Positions 24,994 through 33,000 of a stretch of 37,836 nt of DNA are shown piece after piece. How positions within the stretch are numbered: the first letter of the stretch is position 1; every line of letters starts with the position of its first letter. The stretch covers positions 1 to 37,836 of IMG/VR virus record IMGVR_UViG_3300047471_001330, one strand, 5' to 3'. This stretch comes from a virus. Below the pieces are notes generated by a model. It saw nothing but the letters and a program-made list of their open reading frames with translations. It was not told the origin of the DNA and searched no databases. The position numbers were made by a program, and so were the translations under genes.

Positions 24994-25427
24994 TTTCCTG
25001 CCTCCAAGTACAGCCTAATTTGTTCACCACGGTCTAGCCCGTGATTTTCTACATGCCCAATTGCAATATTACAGGGGTAACAAACAATTCCACGAAACCT
25101 GCCAGTTACATGATTGTGGTCAGCTTGCCACCCCAGCTTATGACGAGGATGAATGCTTTTGCAAACATCACAACAAACAGCTACGAGGCGCGCTTGCTCA
25201 GCCTTCTCGTGCTCTCCTGGAGCCCAAGAAAATCGATGGGCTCTGCGTGAATGCCAGCCAGCTCTTGACATGTTGTTGGCCTTCCAGGTTTTGGAAGTTG
25301 CATTATGCCTCTCGCGGTTTGCAGCAAGCCACGCTCGGCTTGACTTTGTACAACAAGGCCTACACCTTCCGTCTTTGTAACGGTCTACCGATTTGCACTT
25401 CACACACGGCTTGAGAGACATCGACAC
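24990..25427 (-). CDS. Endonuclease VII-family HNH protein
   Basis: About 145 aa from GTG 25427, or 142 aa from ATG 25421, which is 8 nt after the promoter motif. N-terminal zinc Cys pairs (CVKC, CRPCC) are followed by CCDVCKSIH, GWQADHNHVTG, RGIVCYPCNIAIG: the EndoVII/HNH core with metal-binding Cys and catalytic His. It sits between the sigma-like gene and the GroES-like gene and overlaps the latter's start. It is probably a mobile intergenic endonuclease. It carries its own promoter copy. Confidence 0.85.
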   Translation of the reverse strand: MSMSLKPCVKCKSVDRYKDGRCRPCCTKSSRAWLAANRERHNATSKTWKANNMSRAGWHSRRAHRFSWAPGEHEKAEQARLVAVCCDVCKSIHPRHKLGWQADHNHVTGRFRGIVCYPCNIAIGHVENHGLDRGEQIRLYLEAGK

Positions 25428-26465
25428 CTAATTTATAGCGAATCTGACGCCGTGCAGTCGCAATACCTTGCGTTCGAATATTGTCAAACCCTGGATTGCG
25501 ACAACCATCAGGTCGTTTGCCGAGGCCTCCTCGACCATGACGTCTGGACGGGTGGATTCGGGAGCTGCGTAGCGGTCGACGAGCCCGATGGTGTCGGGGT
25601 CGGTGTCCGTCGGAGTCATCGAGACTGTGGAGGCTGCCGCCAGGAGGTCTGCGATTTCATCCGGGGTCGTGAGCTGCTGGAGCTGGTCGGGTTTGACACA
25701 CTCGTTGACCTGGGCGGCAAGCAATTCACAATCGACGATGCCGATGAGCTTGCTGAGCGCCTTGTTCGCTCGATAGAGCTTGCGCTTGTCGGCCGGGAAA
25801 AAATGCAGCGCAGTCTCCGAGTACTCCTCGATGAAGTTGCCCGTCATGCGCCCCATGGAGGTCGAACGAAACTGCCTCGGGACGATGGCTTCACCGGGGG
25901 CGTACTTGTCAATTCCCGAGAGCAGGCCTTCGAAGGCGATTTGGACGACGTCCATGCGCTCCAAATGGCTCTTGGGCGTGCTGCCGAAGAACACCCGGGC
26001 CCGGTTGATGGCCAGGGGGATGTTCATCTCGACGATTTCAGTGCGCAGCGTGAAAATCTGCTCCGACAACTGCGGCAGCTTCGACTTCCGGGGCCACTTC
26101 CGCAGCCCCATGATGAATTTCACGAATTGCGTGTTGAAGTCGAACGGGTAGAGACCCACAGCCGACTTCGCCTTCAGGACGGGAGCAATGGCTGCGGTGA
26201 ACTTCTCCTGGCGCTCGCGGAAGTAGGGGCGCGCGGCGAGGATATTGCGCTTGGTGTCCGAGATGAACCGGATGAAGTCCTGGTAGGAACTCTCCCCGAG
26301 GGGATTGGCGATGAGGGTGGCGCGGAACTCCCGCTCCAGGCCGATGAGCCGGGTCAGCTGGTCCTTTTGGAGCACGTCGTCATTCTCGACGCCACCGTAC
26401 TTGGCGATTTCCCGCTCGACCGACTTGGCGAATTGCTTGAAATTATCCTCTACAAACACGGTCAT
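25428..26465 (-). CDS. Sigma-70-family-like transcription factor
   Basis: A 345-aa protein. Residues 147-235 match sigma region 2: MNIPLAINRARVFF (core-binding helix), MDVVQIAFEGLLSGIDKYAP (171-190), then FRSTSMGRMTGNFIEEYSE (199-217), the -10-recognition segment. The C-terminus GLTIFERKVLRLHG (326-339) looks like the start of region 4. By analogy with T4 gp55 it could direct host RNA polymerase to the TATAAATA-containing motif found here. It overlaps the helicase stop (ATGA). Its last codons (RFAIN-stop) are themselves a copy of the promoter motif. Confidence 0.7.
   Translation of the reverse strand: MTVFVEDNFKQFAKSVEREIAKYGGVENDDVLQKDQLTRLIGLEREFRATLIANPLGESSYQDFIRFISDTKRNILAARPYFRERQEKFTAAIAPVLKAKSAVGLYPFDFNTQFVKFIMGLRKWPRKSKLPQLSEQIFTLRTEIVEMNIPLAINRARVFFGSTPKSHLERMDVVQIAFEGLLSGIDKYAPGEAIVPRQFRSTSMGRMTGNFIEEYSETALHFFPADKRKLYRANKALSKLIGIVDCELLAAQVNECVKPDQLQQLTTPDEIADLLAAASTVSMTPTDTDPDTIGLVDRYAAPESTRPDVMVEEASANDLMVVAIQGLTIFERKVLRLHGVRFAIN
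25430..25445 (-). promoter_or_regulatory. Phage promoter motif copy 3
   Basis: Reads AGATTCGCTATAAATT on the minus strand. It overlaps the last codons and stop of the sigma-like gene and lies 8 nt before ATG 25421 of the EndoVII gene. Confidence 0.75.
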
Positions 26466-27940
26466 GGCCCTATCTCGGCGTAACTTGGGTAAATGTCTTG
26501 ATAGATTTTACGTCTGGCCAAAGCATGCTTCTTGAGCACCTCGACGTTGGCGATGCCAAAGTCGATGAACGTGCAGTTGGCCTTGCCGGGGAAGAGCCGC
26601 GTGCCTCTGCCGACCGCCTGGCGAACCTCGATTTCAGACTTGCCGCCGCGGAGGTAGAGAATGGAACCAACTCGGGTGATGTCGGTGCCCATCACGATGC
26701 AGCTGGTGCCGACCAGGATGGGGAACTCGCCGCGGTTGAACGCAGCCACGAGCGCCTTGGGGTCGGAGTCGTGGAACTCGGGCGGGATTTTCTCTTTGTT
26801 CTCCTTGGTGACGCCGCCATGGGCGAATCGAGTCTCGTAGCGCAGGTGCGGCAGCAGGTACGAGAGCTGCTCCAGCTCGTCGATGAGAATCACCGTGGGG
26901 CGACCTTGTAGACTAACCGACTTGTTGGCGATTTCCGCCGCCCTGGCCGTGATGGTGTTGTTGTAAAACACGTGGGCGCGGGTCATGTCGTTCGCGTCCT
27001 TGCTGTCGAACTCGGAGTCGGTGTTGGCCCAAATCATCCGGAACACTGGCTTGCTCAGGAAGCCCTCGTCGACACCCTCCTGGACCGTCTTGCGGTACAC
27101 GATGGGGCCGGTGATGCCTTCGAGCACGAGGTCTAGGCCGTCGTTGCGCATCTGGGTGCCGCTGAAGAAGAACCGGTACGGAGCATTGGCTACGAGGCCG
27201 AAGCAGACCTTCTGCAGCGTGGCCGCGGGGCACATGTGGCTCTCGTCCGAGACGAATACCTGCGCCTTGCTCAGCACCTTCCAGGCAGGGGAGTCGGGGG
27301 CCATGCGGGTCAACGAAGCTCCGATGGCGACCGTGATGAGCTTCTTGAAATCCTTCTTGCCGTCGCCGACGTAGCCGACGCGTGCTTTGCCAAAGTGCTT
27401 GGAGAGGTCGTCGTAGAGCTGCTCGGCGATGCTCTTCGAAGGAGCCATGACTACTGCCTGGAGGCCGATGGTCTTGAGCAGGTTGCGGATGATACGGGAC
27501 TTCCCCAGCCCTGTACCGATTTCAACTGCGGCATGACCTTCGGCCAGCAGCGCGTCGTGTGCAAGAACCTGGTAGTACCGGTCGTCGTTCTCGGGGACTG
27601 TAGCCCAGGGGATGAGTTTGTGCTGGGGCAGCTTGAAAGTTTTCTGGACGTCATCGTCATCCAGAATTTCAGAGACCTGCTTCTGCAGCCCCGAGTAGGT
27701 CCAGATGCCGGTCTCGTCTTCGAAGAGGAGCTGCTTGTGCTGTTCTTCCTTCAGCGCCTTGAGCCGGTTGGTGAATGCCTCTTGTCCGTATTTCTGAACG
27801 AACCACCTACGCCCTGCGAGCGCTGACTTGATTTCCCAGTCGACCTTCTTGTCGGTGTACTTCAGAAATTCACGAAGCTTCCCAAGGTTCCCCTCATGAC
27901 CAATGATTTGTATTTGAGTAGGGGAGCGGAGCTTTAGCAT
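26462..27940 (-). CDS. Superfamily 2 DNA helicase (UvsW-like)
   Basis: A 492-aa protein with SF2 motifs in order: GTGLGKS (142-148, Walker A), VVMAPSKS (motif Ia), SDESH (231-235, DEAH-type Walker B), FFFSGT (motif III), VILID and ILVGTSCIVMGTDI (motifs IV-V) and RQAVGRGTRLF (motif VI with Arg finger). An N-terminal domain of about 110 aa (LRSPTQIQIIGHEGNLGKLR) fits T4 UvsW, which remodels branched DNA and R-loops during recombination-dependent replication. It is the first minus-strand gene from the divergent region, with its own promoter motif and GAAGG before the ATG. Confidence 0.88.
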   Translation of the reverse strand: MLKLRSPTQIQIIGHEGNLGKLREFLKYTDKKVDWEIKSALAGRRWFVQKYGQEAFTNRLKALKEEQHKQLLFEDETGIWTYSGLQKQVSEILDDDDVQKTFKLPQHKLIPWATVPENDDRYYQVLAHDALLAEGHAAVEIGTGLGKSRIIRNLLKTIGLQAVVMAPSKSIAEQLYDDLSKHFGKARVGYVGDGKKDFKKLITVAIGASLTRMAPDSPAWKVLSKAQVFVSDESHMCPAATLQKVCFGLVANAPYRFFFSGTQMRNDGLDLVLEGITGPIVYRKTVQEGVDEGFLSKPVFRMIWANTDSEFDSKDANDMTRAHVFYNNTITARAAEIANKSVSLQGRPTVILIDELEQLSYLLPHLRYETRFAHGGVTKENKEKIPPEFHDSDPKALVAAFNRGEFPILVGTSCIVMGTDITRVGSILYLRGGKSEIEVRQAVGRGTRLFPGKANCTFIDFGIANVEVLKKHALARRKIYQDIYPSYAEIGP

Positions 27941-27956
27941 CGTGCCTTCACTTTAG

Positions 27957-27972
27957 TATCTATAGCGAATCC
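27957..27972 (-). promoter_or_regulatory. Phage promoter motif copy 4
   Basis: Reads GGATTCGCTATAGATA on the minus strand, 16 nt before the helicase ATG, leaving room for a GAAGG ribosome-binding site. Confidence 0.8.
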
Positions 27973-28020
27973 GATTGCTGCAGCTCGTTAATTAAATATT
28001 CCTCTGATAGCTAGAAAGTA

Positions 28021-28041
28021 AAGTAAGAGTTAAGTAAGAGT
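28021..28041. repeat. Short direct repeat, AAGTAAGAGT x2
   Basis: Exact 10-bp repeat at 28021-28030 and 28032-28041 (11-bp period, one helical turn), preceded by a partial copy. Possible protein-binding iterons. Confidence 0.6.
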
Positions 28042-28049
28042 GCTCAGGC

Positions 28050-28093
28050 ATTTCGCCATGGTAGCACCCTAATGGGGTGCCATATAGCTACCC
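28050..28093. other. Bulged hairpin
   Basis: GCACCC-TAATG-GGGTGC forms a 6-bp stem, with an outer complementary pair GGTAGC ... GCTACC around it. A second small palindrome, GTAACGAGCGTTAC, follows at about 28104. Possible terminator or operator structures in the divergent region. Confidence 0.4.
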
Positions 28094-28142
28094 ATTAACG
28101 GGAGTAACGAGCGTTACCCATCGTTATATAATAGCCAACCCC

Positions 28143-28158
28143 AGATTCACTATAGAAT
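28143..28158 (+). promoter_or_regulatory. Phage promoter motif copy 5
   Basis: Reads AGATTCACTATAGAAT, 5 nt before the ATG of the replication-initiator-like gene. It contains CACTATAG, identical to the core of T7-type promoters. Confidence 0.7.
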
Positions 28159-28163
28159 CAACC

Positions 28164-28925
28164 ATGGCGAAACAGAACTACATCGCAATTAATCAGATGA
28201 TTTGGACAGACCCAGAGGCACGCGCTCTCAGCCCCTCTGCATTTTCACGCTTCGTATTTCTAATTGCTTGGTCCAAGTCGACCAAGAAGAATGGTCGCTT
28301 TTCCGACTTCGCGCTCCAGATTTGTGGCGGCAGTCAGGAAGACCTGCAGGAATTAATTAATGCCAAGGTTGTTGTGAGGACCGAGGAGGGTGACTACCTC
28401 ATCCGCACCTTCGGTGAATGGCAACAAACTGCTGAGGTCGTCTCCCAGGCTGCCAGTGAAGCTGGTAGACTTGGTGCAGAAAAGCGCTGGAAGCCTCCGG
28501 CTCCAGCTGTCGTAGACGGCAATTTCGATATCGACCAAGCTGCTGCAGCTTCTTGGGCTTTGTGGCCTGATGCTTCGGAACCCAAGTTCCGCGAGAAGCG
28601 CACCGAGGGGATTCAGGCCTTCAAAGAAAATATCACCAGCGCCGAAGACTACCTCGCGTTTCAGGCTGCTCTCCAGCATCGGCTTTCAGCCTACCGCTCC
28701 GAACAGAGTCATGAGCGCCGCCGCTTCCTTGGAGCCTTCAAAAATTTCTGCACGAAGTGGCCCGACTGGGTACCCAAGAATTACGGAGTGACAGCAGCCC
28801 CGCCTGCAGCTCCAGCAATTCCAGTCGCAGTAGAAACTGCTCCCCCAGTCGAGGCTGTGTTCGATTCCTCGAAGCCCCTCAGTGAAAATCCAGAAGACTT
28901 CAAATTCCTCTTCAAGGACGAATAA
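28164..28925 (+). CDS. Putative replisome organizer / helicase-loader-like protein
   Basis: A 253-aa protein from ATG 28164 (MAKQNYIAINQMIW); the frame extends upstream, but through the promoter. The N-terminal 80 residues (DPEARALSPSAFSRFVFLIA, NGRFSDFALQICGGSQEDL) look like the winged-helix domain of phage replisome organizers. A linker leads to a helical second domain (REKRTEGIQAFKENITSAED) and a Pro/Ala-rich tail. It lies directly upstream of the DnaB-like helicase, the usual place for an initiator or loader. Its start is almost adjacent to the promoter, with no ribosome-binding site. Confidence 0.6.
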   Translation: MAKQNYIAINQMIWTDPEARALSPSAFSRFVFLIAWSKSTKKNGRFSDFALQICGGSQEDLQELINAKVVVRTEEGDYLIRTFGEWQQTAEVVSQAASEAGRLGAEKRWKPPAPAVVDGNFDIDQAAAASWALWPDASEPKFREKRTEGIQAFKENITSAEDYLAFQAALQHRLSAYRSEQSHERRRFLGAFKNFCTKWPDWVPKNYGVTAAPPAAPAIPVAVETAPPVEAVFDSSKPLSENPEDFKFLFKDE

Positions 28926-30410
28926 GTGCCGAACATTATTTTTTCGACAGACCAGCAGACGGCGCTGCTGGGGTACGCGATTACGCAGGAGAGGGTCTAC
29001 GAAGCTGCGGTCAAATTCGGCATCAGCGCTCCGTGGTTCTACGGCGTCAATTGCAAATCGGTCTGGGAAGCACTGACTCTGTTCCATGGGTCGATGCACC
29101 GTCACCCGACCCTCTCCGAGCTGAAGTCACAGCCCACCTTCACGTCCGAAGAGCCCAAAATCCGCGACGCTCGTCTGAAGTCCATCGACGAGGCGCTCGC
29201 GATGCGAGTAGAAATTGGGTTCGATACTCTGGTCACCCAGATTCGAGAGTGGGCGAAGGCTCAGCGCTTCCGTGAGGGGCTGGAGAAGTCGGCTGGATTC
29301 TACCAAAAAGGCGACACCACCCAGGCATACAAAATCTACGACGAGACCAACCTGGAGCTGCAGCGAATCGACCAGCAGGGGATGGCAATCAGGTACCAGA
29401 ACGCTTACGAACGAGCCAAGACCGAACGCTCAGCTCGTATTGAGCAGGTCCCGAATGTGCTCAAGTATGGCGTCACCTACCTCGACGAGGCCACAGGTGG
29501 AATCGGGCAGAACGAGTTGGTTCTCCTCGGTGCCAAGACGGGTGTCGGCAAGACTCAGCTGATTACCCGCATCGCCGCCACGAATGCCAACGCAGGCAAG
29601 CGAGTCGCGGTGTTCGCGCTCGAAGCCGAAGAAGCGGAAATCGAGCGTCGAATCAAGTACACTATTCTGGCTCGGTTCTACAAAAACGACAACTCAGTCA
29701 GGGTCAAGAAGCCGATTGACTACATGACCTGGCGGCTCGGTCAGGCGGAGAAAGAGCTGGGCAAGTACGAGGATTTTGCTCTGAAATTGATGGAGCCCCT
29801 CGTGAATCTGAACACGCTCTACCGCATCAGCGGCGACTACGGCATCAGCGACCTGGAGAAAGACATCATCCGCGTCGCCCAGGACAACGACCTCATCATC
29901 ATCGACCACTTGCACTACGTCGACCTCGACGGTGACAACGAAAACCTGGAGATGAAAAAGCTCGTCAAGCGCTTGCGCGACCTGGCGCTCGGCCTCAGCA
30001 AACCCATCATCGCAGTCGCCCACCTGAAGAAATCCCAGAAGGGCAAGTATGCGCCGCTGATGCCCGACATCGAGGACTTCCACGGCTCGTCTGACCTCAT
30101 CAAAATCCCGACGACAGCAATTCTGCTCGCGCCCTGCTACTCGGCTGTCTGGCGCGACCCGCGCGTGGCCGATTTCTCCGATACCTGGCCGACTTTCATG
30201 AAACTCGTGAAATGCCGGATGGAGGGCTCCCGTATTCGTTACACGGCCATTGCAATGTTCGACCCGATGACCGGTACGTACCGCAACGACTACGCCATCG
30301 GGCAGCTGAACGGGGGCGACTGTCATTGGGAGCCGGTCACCTTGGAAACCCTTCCCAAGAAGCCGTATTGGGCAAAGAGTGGAAATTTGATTCTCGGAGA
30401 GATTGAGTGA
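28926..30410 (+). CDS. DnaB-like replicative helicase
   Basis: A 494-aa protein from GTG 28926, immediately after the previous TAA, with AAGGA 9-10 nt upstream. The N-terminal helical domain (about 1-110) and linker are followed by the RecA-like core: GVTYLDEATGGIGQNELVLL, Walker A GAKTGVGKT (202-210), FALEAEEAEIERR, Walker B DLIIIDHLHYVDLD and IAVAHLKKSQKGK. It would form the hexamer that unwinds the phage replication fork. It is followed by a truncated EndoVII-like ORF and the chaperonin gene. Confidence 0.92.
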   Translation: MPNIIFSTDQQTALLGYAITQERVYEAAVKFGISAPWFYGVNCKSVWEALTLFHGSMHRHPTLSELKSQPTFTSEEPKIRDARLKSIDEALAMRVEIGFDTLVTQIREWAKAQRFREGLEKSAGFYQKGDTTQAYKIYDETNLELQRIDQQGMAIRYQNAYERAKTERSARIEQVPNVLKYGVTYLDEATGGIGQNELVLLGAKTGVGKTQLITRIAATNANAGKRVAVFALEAEEAEIERRIKYTILARFYKNDNSVRVKKPIDYMTWRLGQAEKELGKYEDFALKLMEPLVNLNTLYRISGDYGISDLEKDIIRVAQDNDLIIIDHLHYVDLDGDNENLEMKKLVKRLRDLALGLSKPIIAVAHLKKSQKGKYAPLMPDIEDFHGSSDLIKIPTTAILLAPCYSAVWRDPRVADFSDTWPTFMKLVKCRMEGSRIRYTAIAMFDPMTGTYRNDYAIGQLNGGDCHWEPVTLETLPKKPYWAKSGNLILGEIE

Positions 30411-30550
30411 AGGTTTGTACTCGGTGCAGTATTTCAAAACCAGAAGCTGAGTTCGCTCATCAGACCAGAGTCAAAACCGGACTACAGCCTTGGTGCAGGC
30501 CATGTCATGTCGCCTGGGCTAGAGAAAATATCCAAAAAGGGATGAGGTAG
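30407..30550 (+). CDS. Small zinc-binding ORF, likely EndoVII remnant
   Basis: A 47-aa ORF from GTG 30407 (overlapping the helicase stop). It reads MKVCTRCSISKPEAEFAHQ and then CRPC, matching the N-terminal zinc head of the EndoVII-type genes in this window, but stops at TAG 30548 before any HNH core. The stop lies at the start of a promoter motif. It is probably the relic of a homing endonuclease, though a functional mini zinc protein is possible. Confidence 0.55.
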   Translation: MKVCTRCSISKPEAEFAHQTRVKTGLQPWCRPCHVAWARENIQKGMR

Positions 30551-30564
30551 ATTCGCTATAGATA
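30549..30564 (+). promoter_or_regulatory. Phage promoter motif copy 6
   Basis: Reads AGATTCGCTATAGATA, 10 nt before the chaperonin ATG, with GGAG between, so this copy leaves a normal ribosome-binding site. Confidence 0.8.
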
Positions 30565-30574
30565 TAGGAGCAGG

Positions 30575-32335
30575 ATGGAATACCAAAAAGTAAAGAGTGT
30601 GGCGAAGCGAGTCGACGTCAACGGCCCCAAGCTCGACCAGATAATTCTGGCGACTGCCAAGGTCATCCGGGACGTCGTTGGAGGGACCCTCGGTCCCGGT
30701 GGCCGCCCGGTTCTCATCGAGCGCTACGAACACGACCTGCCGCCCATCATCACGAAGGACGGGGTCACCGTTTTCAATTCACTGGGATTCGAGAATGCAG
30801 CGGCTCAGTGCCTCTTCGAGGCGTCGCGCGACTCGGCCACCAGGACTGCCGCGGAAGCCGGCGACGGCACCACGACGGCGACGATTCTGTTCGAGGCCAT
30901 CGTGCGGAACGTTCAGGAATTCTGCAGGGCCAATCCTCGCATCAGCAAGCAGCGGGTGGTTCGGCACCTGGAGCGAGTCTTCACCGACCATATCGAGCCG
31001 ACCATCCGTCAGCTCGCCCGCAAGCTCAACCCAGACAAGGAAGCAGACGCAAAGCTGCTCCAGGCCGTCGCTCGCGTATCCGGGAACGGCGACGAAGACC
31101 TGGCCAAGGCGGTCATGGAGTGCTTCGCCATCACGGGCGATTCGGGCAACGTGACCATCCAGGAGATGGGTGGCCCGAGCGGCTACAAGACCGAGCAAAT
31201 CAAGGGCTACTCCATCCCCATGGGGTACGACCAGTCGTGCGGCAAATGGGCTCCCGTGTTCATCACGAACCAAGGCACCCAGATGGTCTCGATGGAGAAA
31301 CCGCTGTTCTTGCTCTACCACGGCGCCATCACCGAAATCCAGACCATCAAGCTCCTCATGGAGAAGGTCGGTCTGAAGTGGGCCAACGAAGGATTCAACC
31401 ACAACGTGGTCGTGGCGGCAGTGGGCTTCAGTGACTCGGTCCTCGCCCAGCTGGCAGCCAACTTTCGCGAGGCAGGCGCCATCAACGTCTTCCCGCTGGT
31501 GATTCCACAGAACATCCAAGCCAACAGCCAGCTCGCCTTCCTGCAGGACCTCCAGGCCATCACAGGCGCGAACATCCTCGACCCTGTGAACTCTCCGGCA
31601 GAGGTCGCAGAAATCGAGGACCTCGGCCCAGGTGTGGACCTGTTCGAGTGTTCGCGCACGCGAGCCTCTGTCATCGGTAACGCCGACGAGGACCTGCTCA
31701 ATGCCCGCATCGAAGAGTTGGAAGAGCAGCTGAAAGCGCCCGAGTCGGACTACGACGAAATCATGCTGCGTGAGCGCCTGGCCAAGGTGTCAGGTGGCAT
31801 CGCCAAGCTCAACGTCATCGGCTCGTCGAACGGTGAGACCAAGGAAAAGCGTGACCGTGCGGAGGACGCCGTCTGCGCCGTCCGCGGGGCCATCAAGCAC
31901 GGCTGTCTCCCTGGTGGCGCCTGGACGCTTCTGAAGCTCTGCCACTCGCTCCCGCGCGACCAAATCACGGACGAGATTCTCAGGAAGGCCCTCATCGAGC
32001 CTTTCAACCAGCTCCTGTCCAACTGTGGCATCATGGACGCCACCGAGGCTCAGAACGTCCTGGGCCCCATTCTGGTGGCGCTGACGGAGGACAAGGTTCT
32101 CGTGTACGACTTCCTGGAGGGAAAGCACGTCGACCCGTATGTCGACGGCATTCTCGACTCAACCCCTGCTGTGTTGGAGGCCATTCGGAACTCGATTTCG
32201 ATTGCCTCACTGCACGGCACCCTCGGCGGCGTGGTGTCGTTTGCGAGGGACCACGACCTGGAGCGCAGCGAGGCCCAGATAACATCGCAGTTTCTGCGAG
32301 ATTCCAACGTCAACGAGGCAAACGAAAGACCATGA
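30575..32335 (+). CDS. groEL: GroEL-type (Hsp60) chaperonin
   Basis: A 586-aa protein with group I chaperonin landmarks: GGTLGPGGRPVLIE (36-49), ITKDGVTV (59-66, nucleotide-binding Asp), AGDGTTTATIL (95-105, with the GDGTTT nucleotide loop), AKVSGGIAKLNVIG (403-416) and RAEDAVCAVRGAIKHGCLPG (428-447, hydrolysis Asp). It is longer than the usual ~545 aa and lacks the C-terminal GGM repeat; the tail is charged. It would fold phage proteins, perhaps the capsid or giant fusion proteins, with a host or phage co-chaperonin. It has its own promoter motif and GGAG; its stop overlaps the next ATG. Confidence 0.95.
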   Translation: MEYQKVKSVAKRVDVNGPKLDQIILATAKVIRDVVGGTLGPGGRPVLIERYEHDLPPIITKDGVTVFNSLGFENAAAQCLFEASRDSATRTAAEAGDGTTTATILFEAIVRNVQEFCRANPRISKQRVVRHLERVFTDHIEPTIRQLARKLNPDKEADAKLLQAVARVSGNGDEDLAKAVMECFAITGDSGNVTIQEMGGPSGYKTEQIKGYSIPMGYDQSCGKWAPVFITNQGTQMVSMEKPLFLLYHGAITEIQTIKLLMEKVGLKWANEGFNHNVVVAAVGFSDSVLAQLAANFREAGAINVFPLVIPQNIQANSQLAFLQDLQAITGANILDPVNSPAEVAEIEDLGPGVDLFECSRTRASVIGNADEDLLNARIEELEEQLKAPESDYDEIMLRERLAKVSGGIAKLNVIGSSNGETKEKRDRAEDAVCAVRGAIKHGCLPGGAWTLLKLCHSLPRDQITDEILRKALIEPFNQLLSNCGIMDATEAQNVLGPILVALTEDKVLVYDFLEGKHVDPYVDGILDSTPAVLEAIRNSISIASLHGTLGGVVSFARDHDLERSEAQITSQFLRDSNVNEANERP

Positions 32336-33000
32336 GTAAATTCAGCATCAAGTACCAAATCGCCGGCAACTGGTTCACTTCCAGACTGGCCGTGTTCGTA
32401 GGTTTCTTCGCCACGAAGCTCCTGCTCCTCCAGGCCTACCTGGCGGAAGCGTTCTGCCCGGCGCCGACCATCGGCTTCGGCGGTCAGGTGGTCCCTCGGA
32501 CCGGCCTTCCGACCCCGACCCTTCTCATCAGGACCGAGGGCTCCAGTGTCGAAAACGAAGACATCGAGTCGCTGGAAGACATCGAGGAGCTGGAAAACGC
32601 AGAGCTTTGCGAGAGCCTGACTGGAGGACCGCCCCGCAGCGACTGTTTCTTCGAGAAGCCGATGGAGGAATCTCTCGGCGAGGCGATTGTCAAAAAGGAA
32701 GCAGAACCGGCTCCCTACAGCAACACCCAGCTCAATGATGCGCTCGACCGGCTCACGACAGCGCTACAGAAGTTCATGGCCGCATGTGAAGCGTCCCCGC
32801 CTCCCCCGCCGGTCGGCCCCGTGTCCGATGAGGAATTTCTCGCCCACTTCGGTCTCGATGAAGAACCTGTCGACGAGTCGGCCGCTCGACTGCCCACCAA
32901 GGCAGAAATCGACGAGCTGTTCGAAACCTGCCCCCTTCCCCACAAGCGGGCGAAGAAGTCCAAGAAGAAGTCCAAGAAGAAGAGCAAGAAGGCAAAGTGA
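32332..33000 (+). CDS. Hypothetical protein with hydrophobic N-terminus and Lys-rich tail
   Basis: A 222-aa protein. A hydrophobic segment near residues 17-42 (RLAVFVGFFATKLLLLQAYL) could be a membrane anchor. It is followed by an acidic region (SVENEDIESLEDIEELENAE), a helical segment, a Pro-rich run (ASPPPPPVGP), and a C-terminal tail of KKSK-type repeats that could bind nucleic acid or membrane. It is coupled to the chaperonin (ATGA). Function unknown. Confidence 0.55.
   Translation: MSKFSIKYQIAGNWFTSRLAVFVGFFATKLLLLQAYLAEAFCPAPTIGFGGQVVPRTGLPTPTLLIRTEGSSVENEDIESLEDIEELENAELCESLTGGPPRSDCFFEKPMEESLGEAIVKKEAEPAPYSNTQLNDALDRLTTALQKFMAACEASPPPPPVGPVSDEEFLAHFGLDEEPVDESAARLPTKAEIDELFETCPLPHKRAKKSKKKSKKKSKKAK
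32953..32988 (+). repeat. Three 12-bp tandem repeats encoding Lys/Ser tail
   Basis: AAGAAGTCCAAG occurs twice in tandem followed by the variant AAGAAGAGCAAG, encoding the basic C-terminus of the 222-aa protein. Confidence 0.8.

Larger units (their letters stand above)
27973..28142. other. Divergent intergenic region, possible origin/control region
   Basis: AT-rich stretch between the two divergent gene blocks. It contains a direct repeat, two hairpins and a TATAAT (28127-28132) with no obvious -35. Such features at the junction of divergent replication genes are compatible with a replication origin or a regulated early/middle promoter; not proven. Confidence 0.4.

Noticed and set aside
28077-28163. 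Upstream extension of the replication-initiator frame
   Set aside because: It would run through the promoter motif and hairpins; the ATG at 28164 gives a natural N-terminus.
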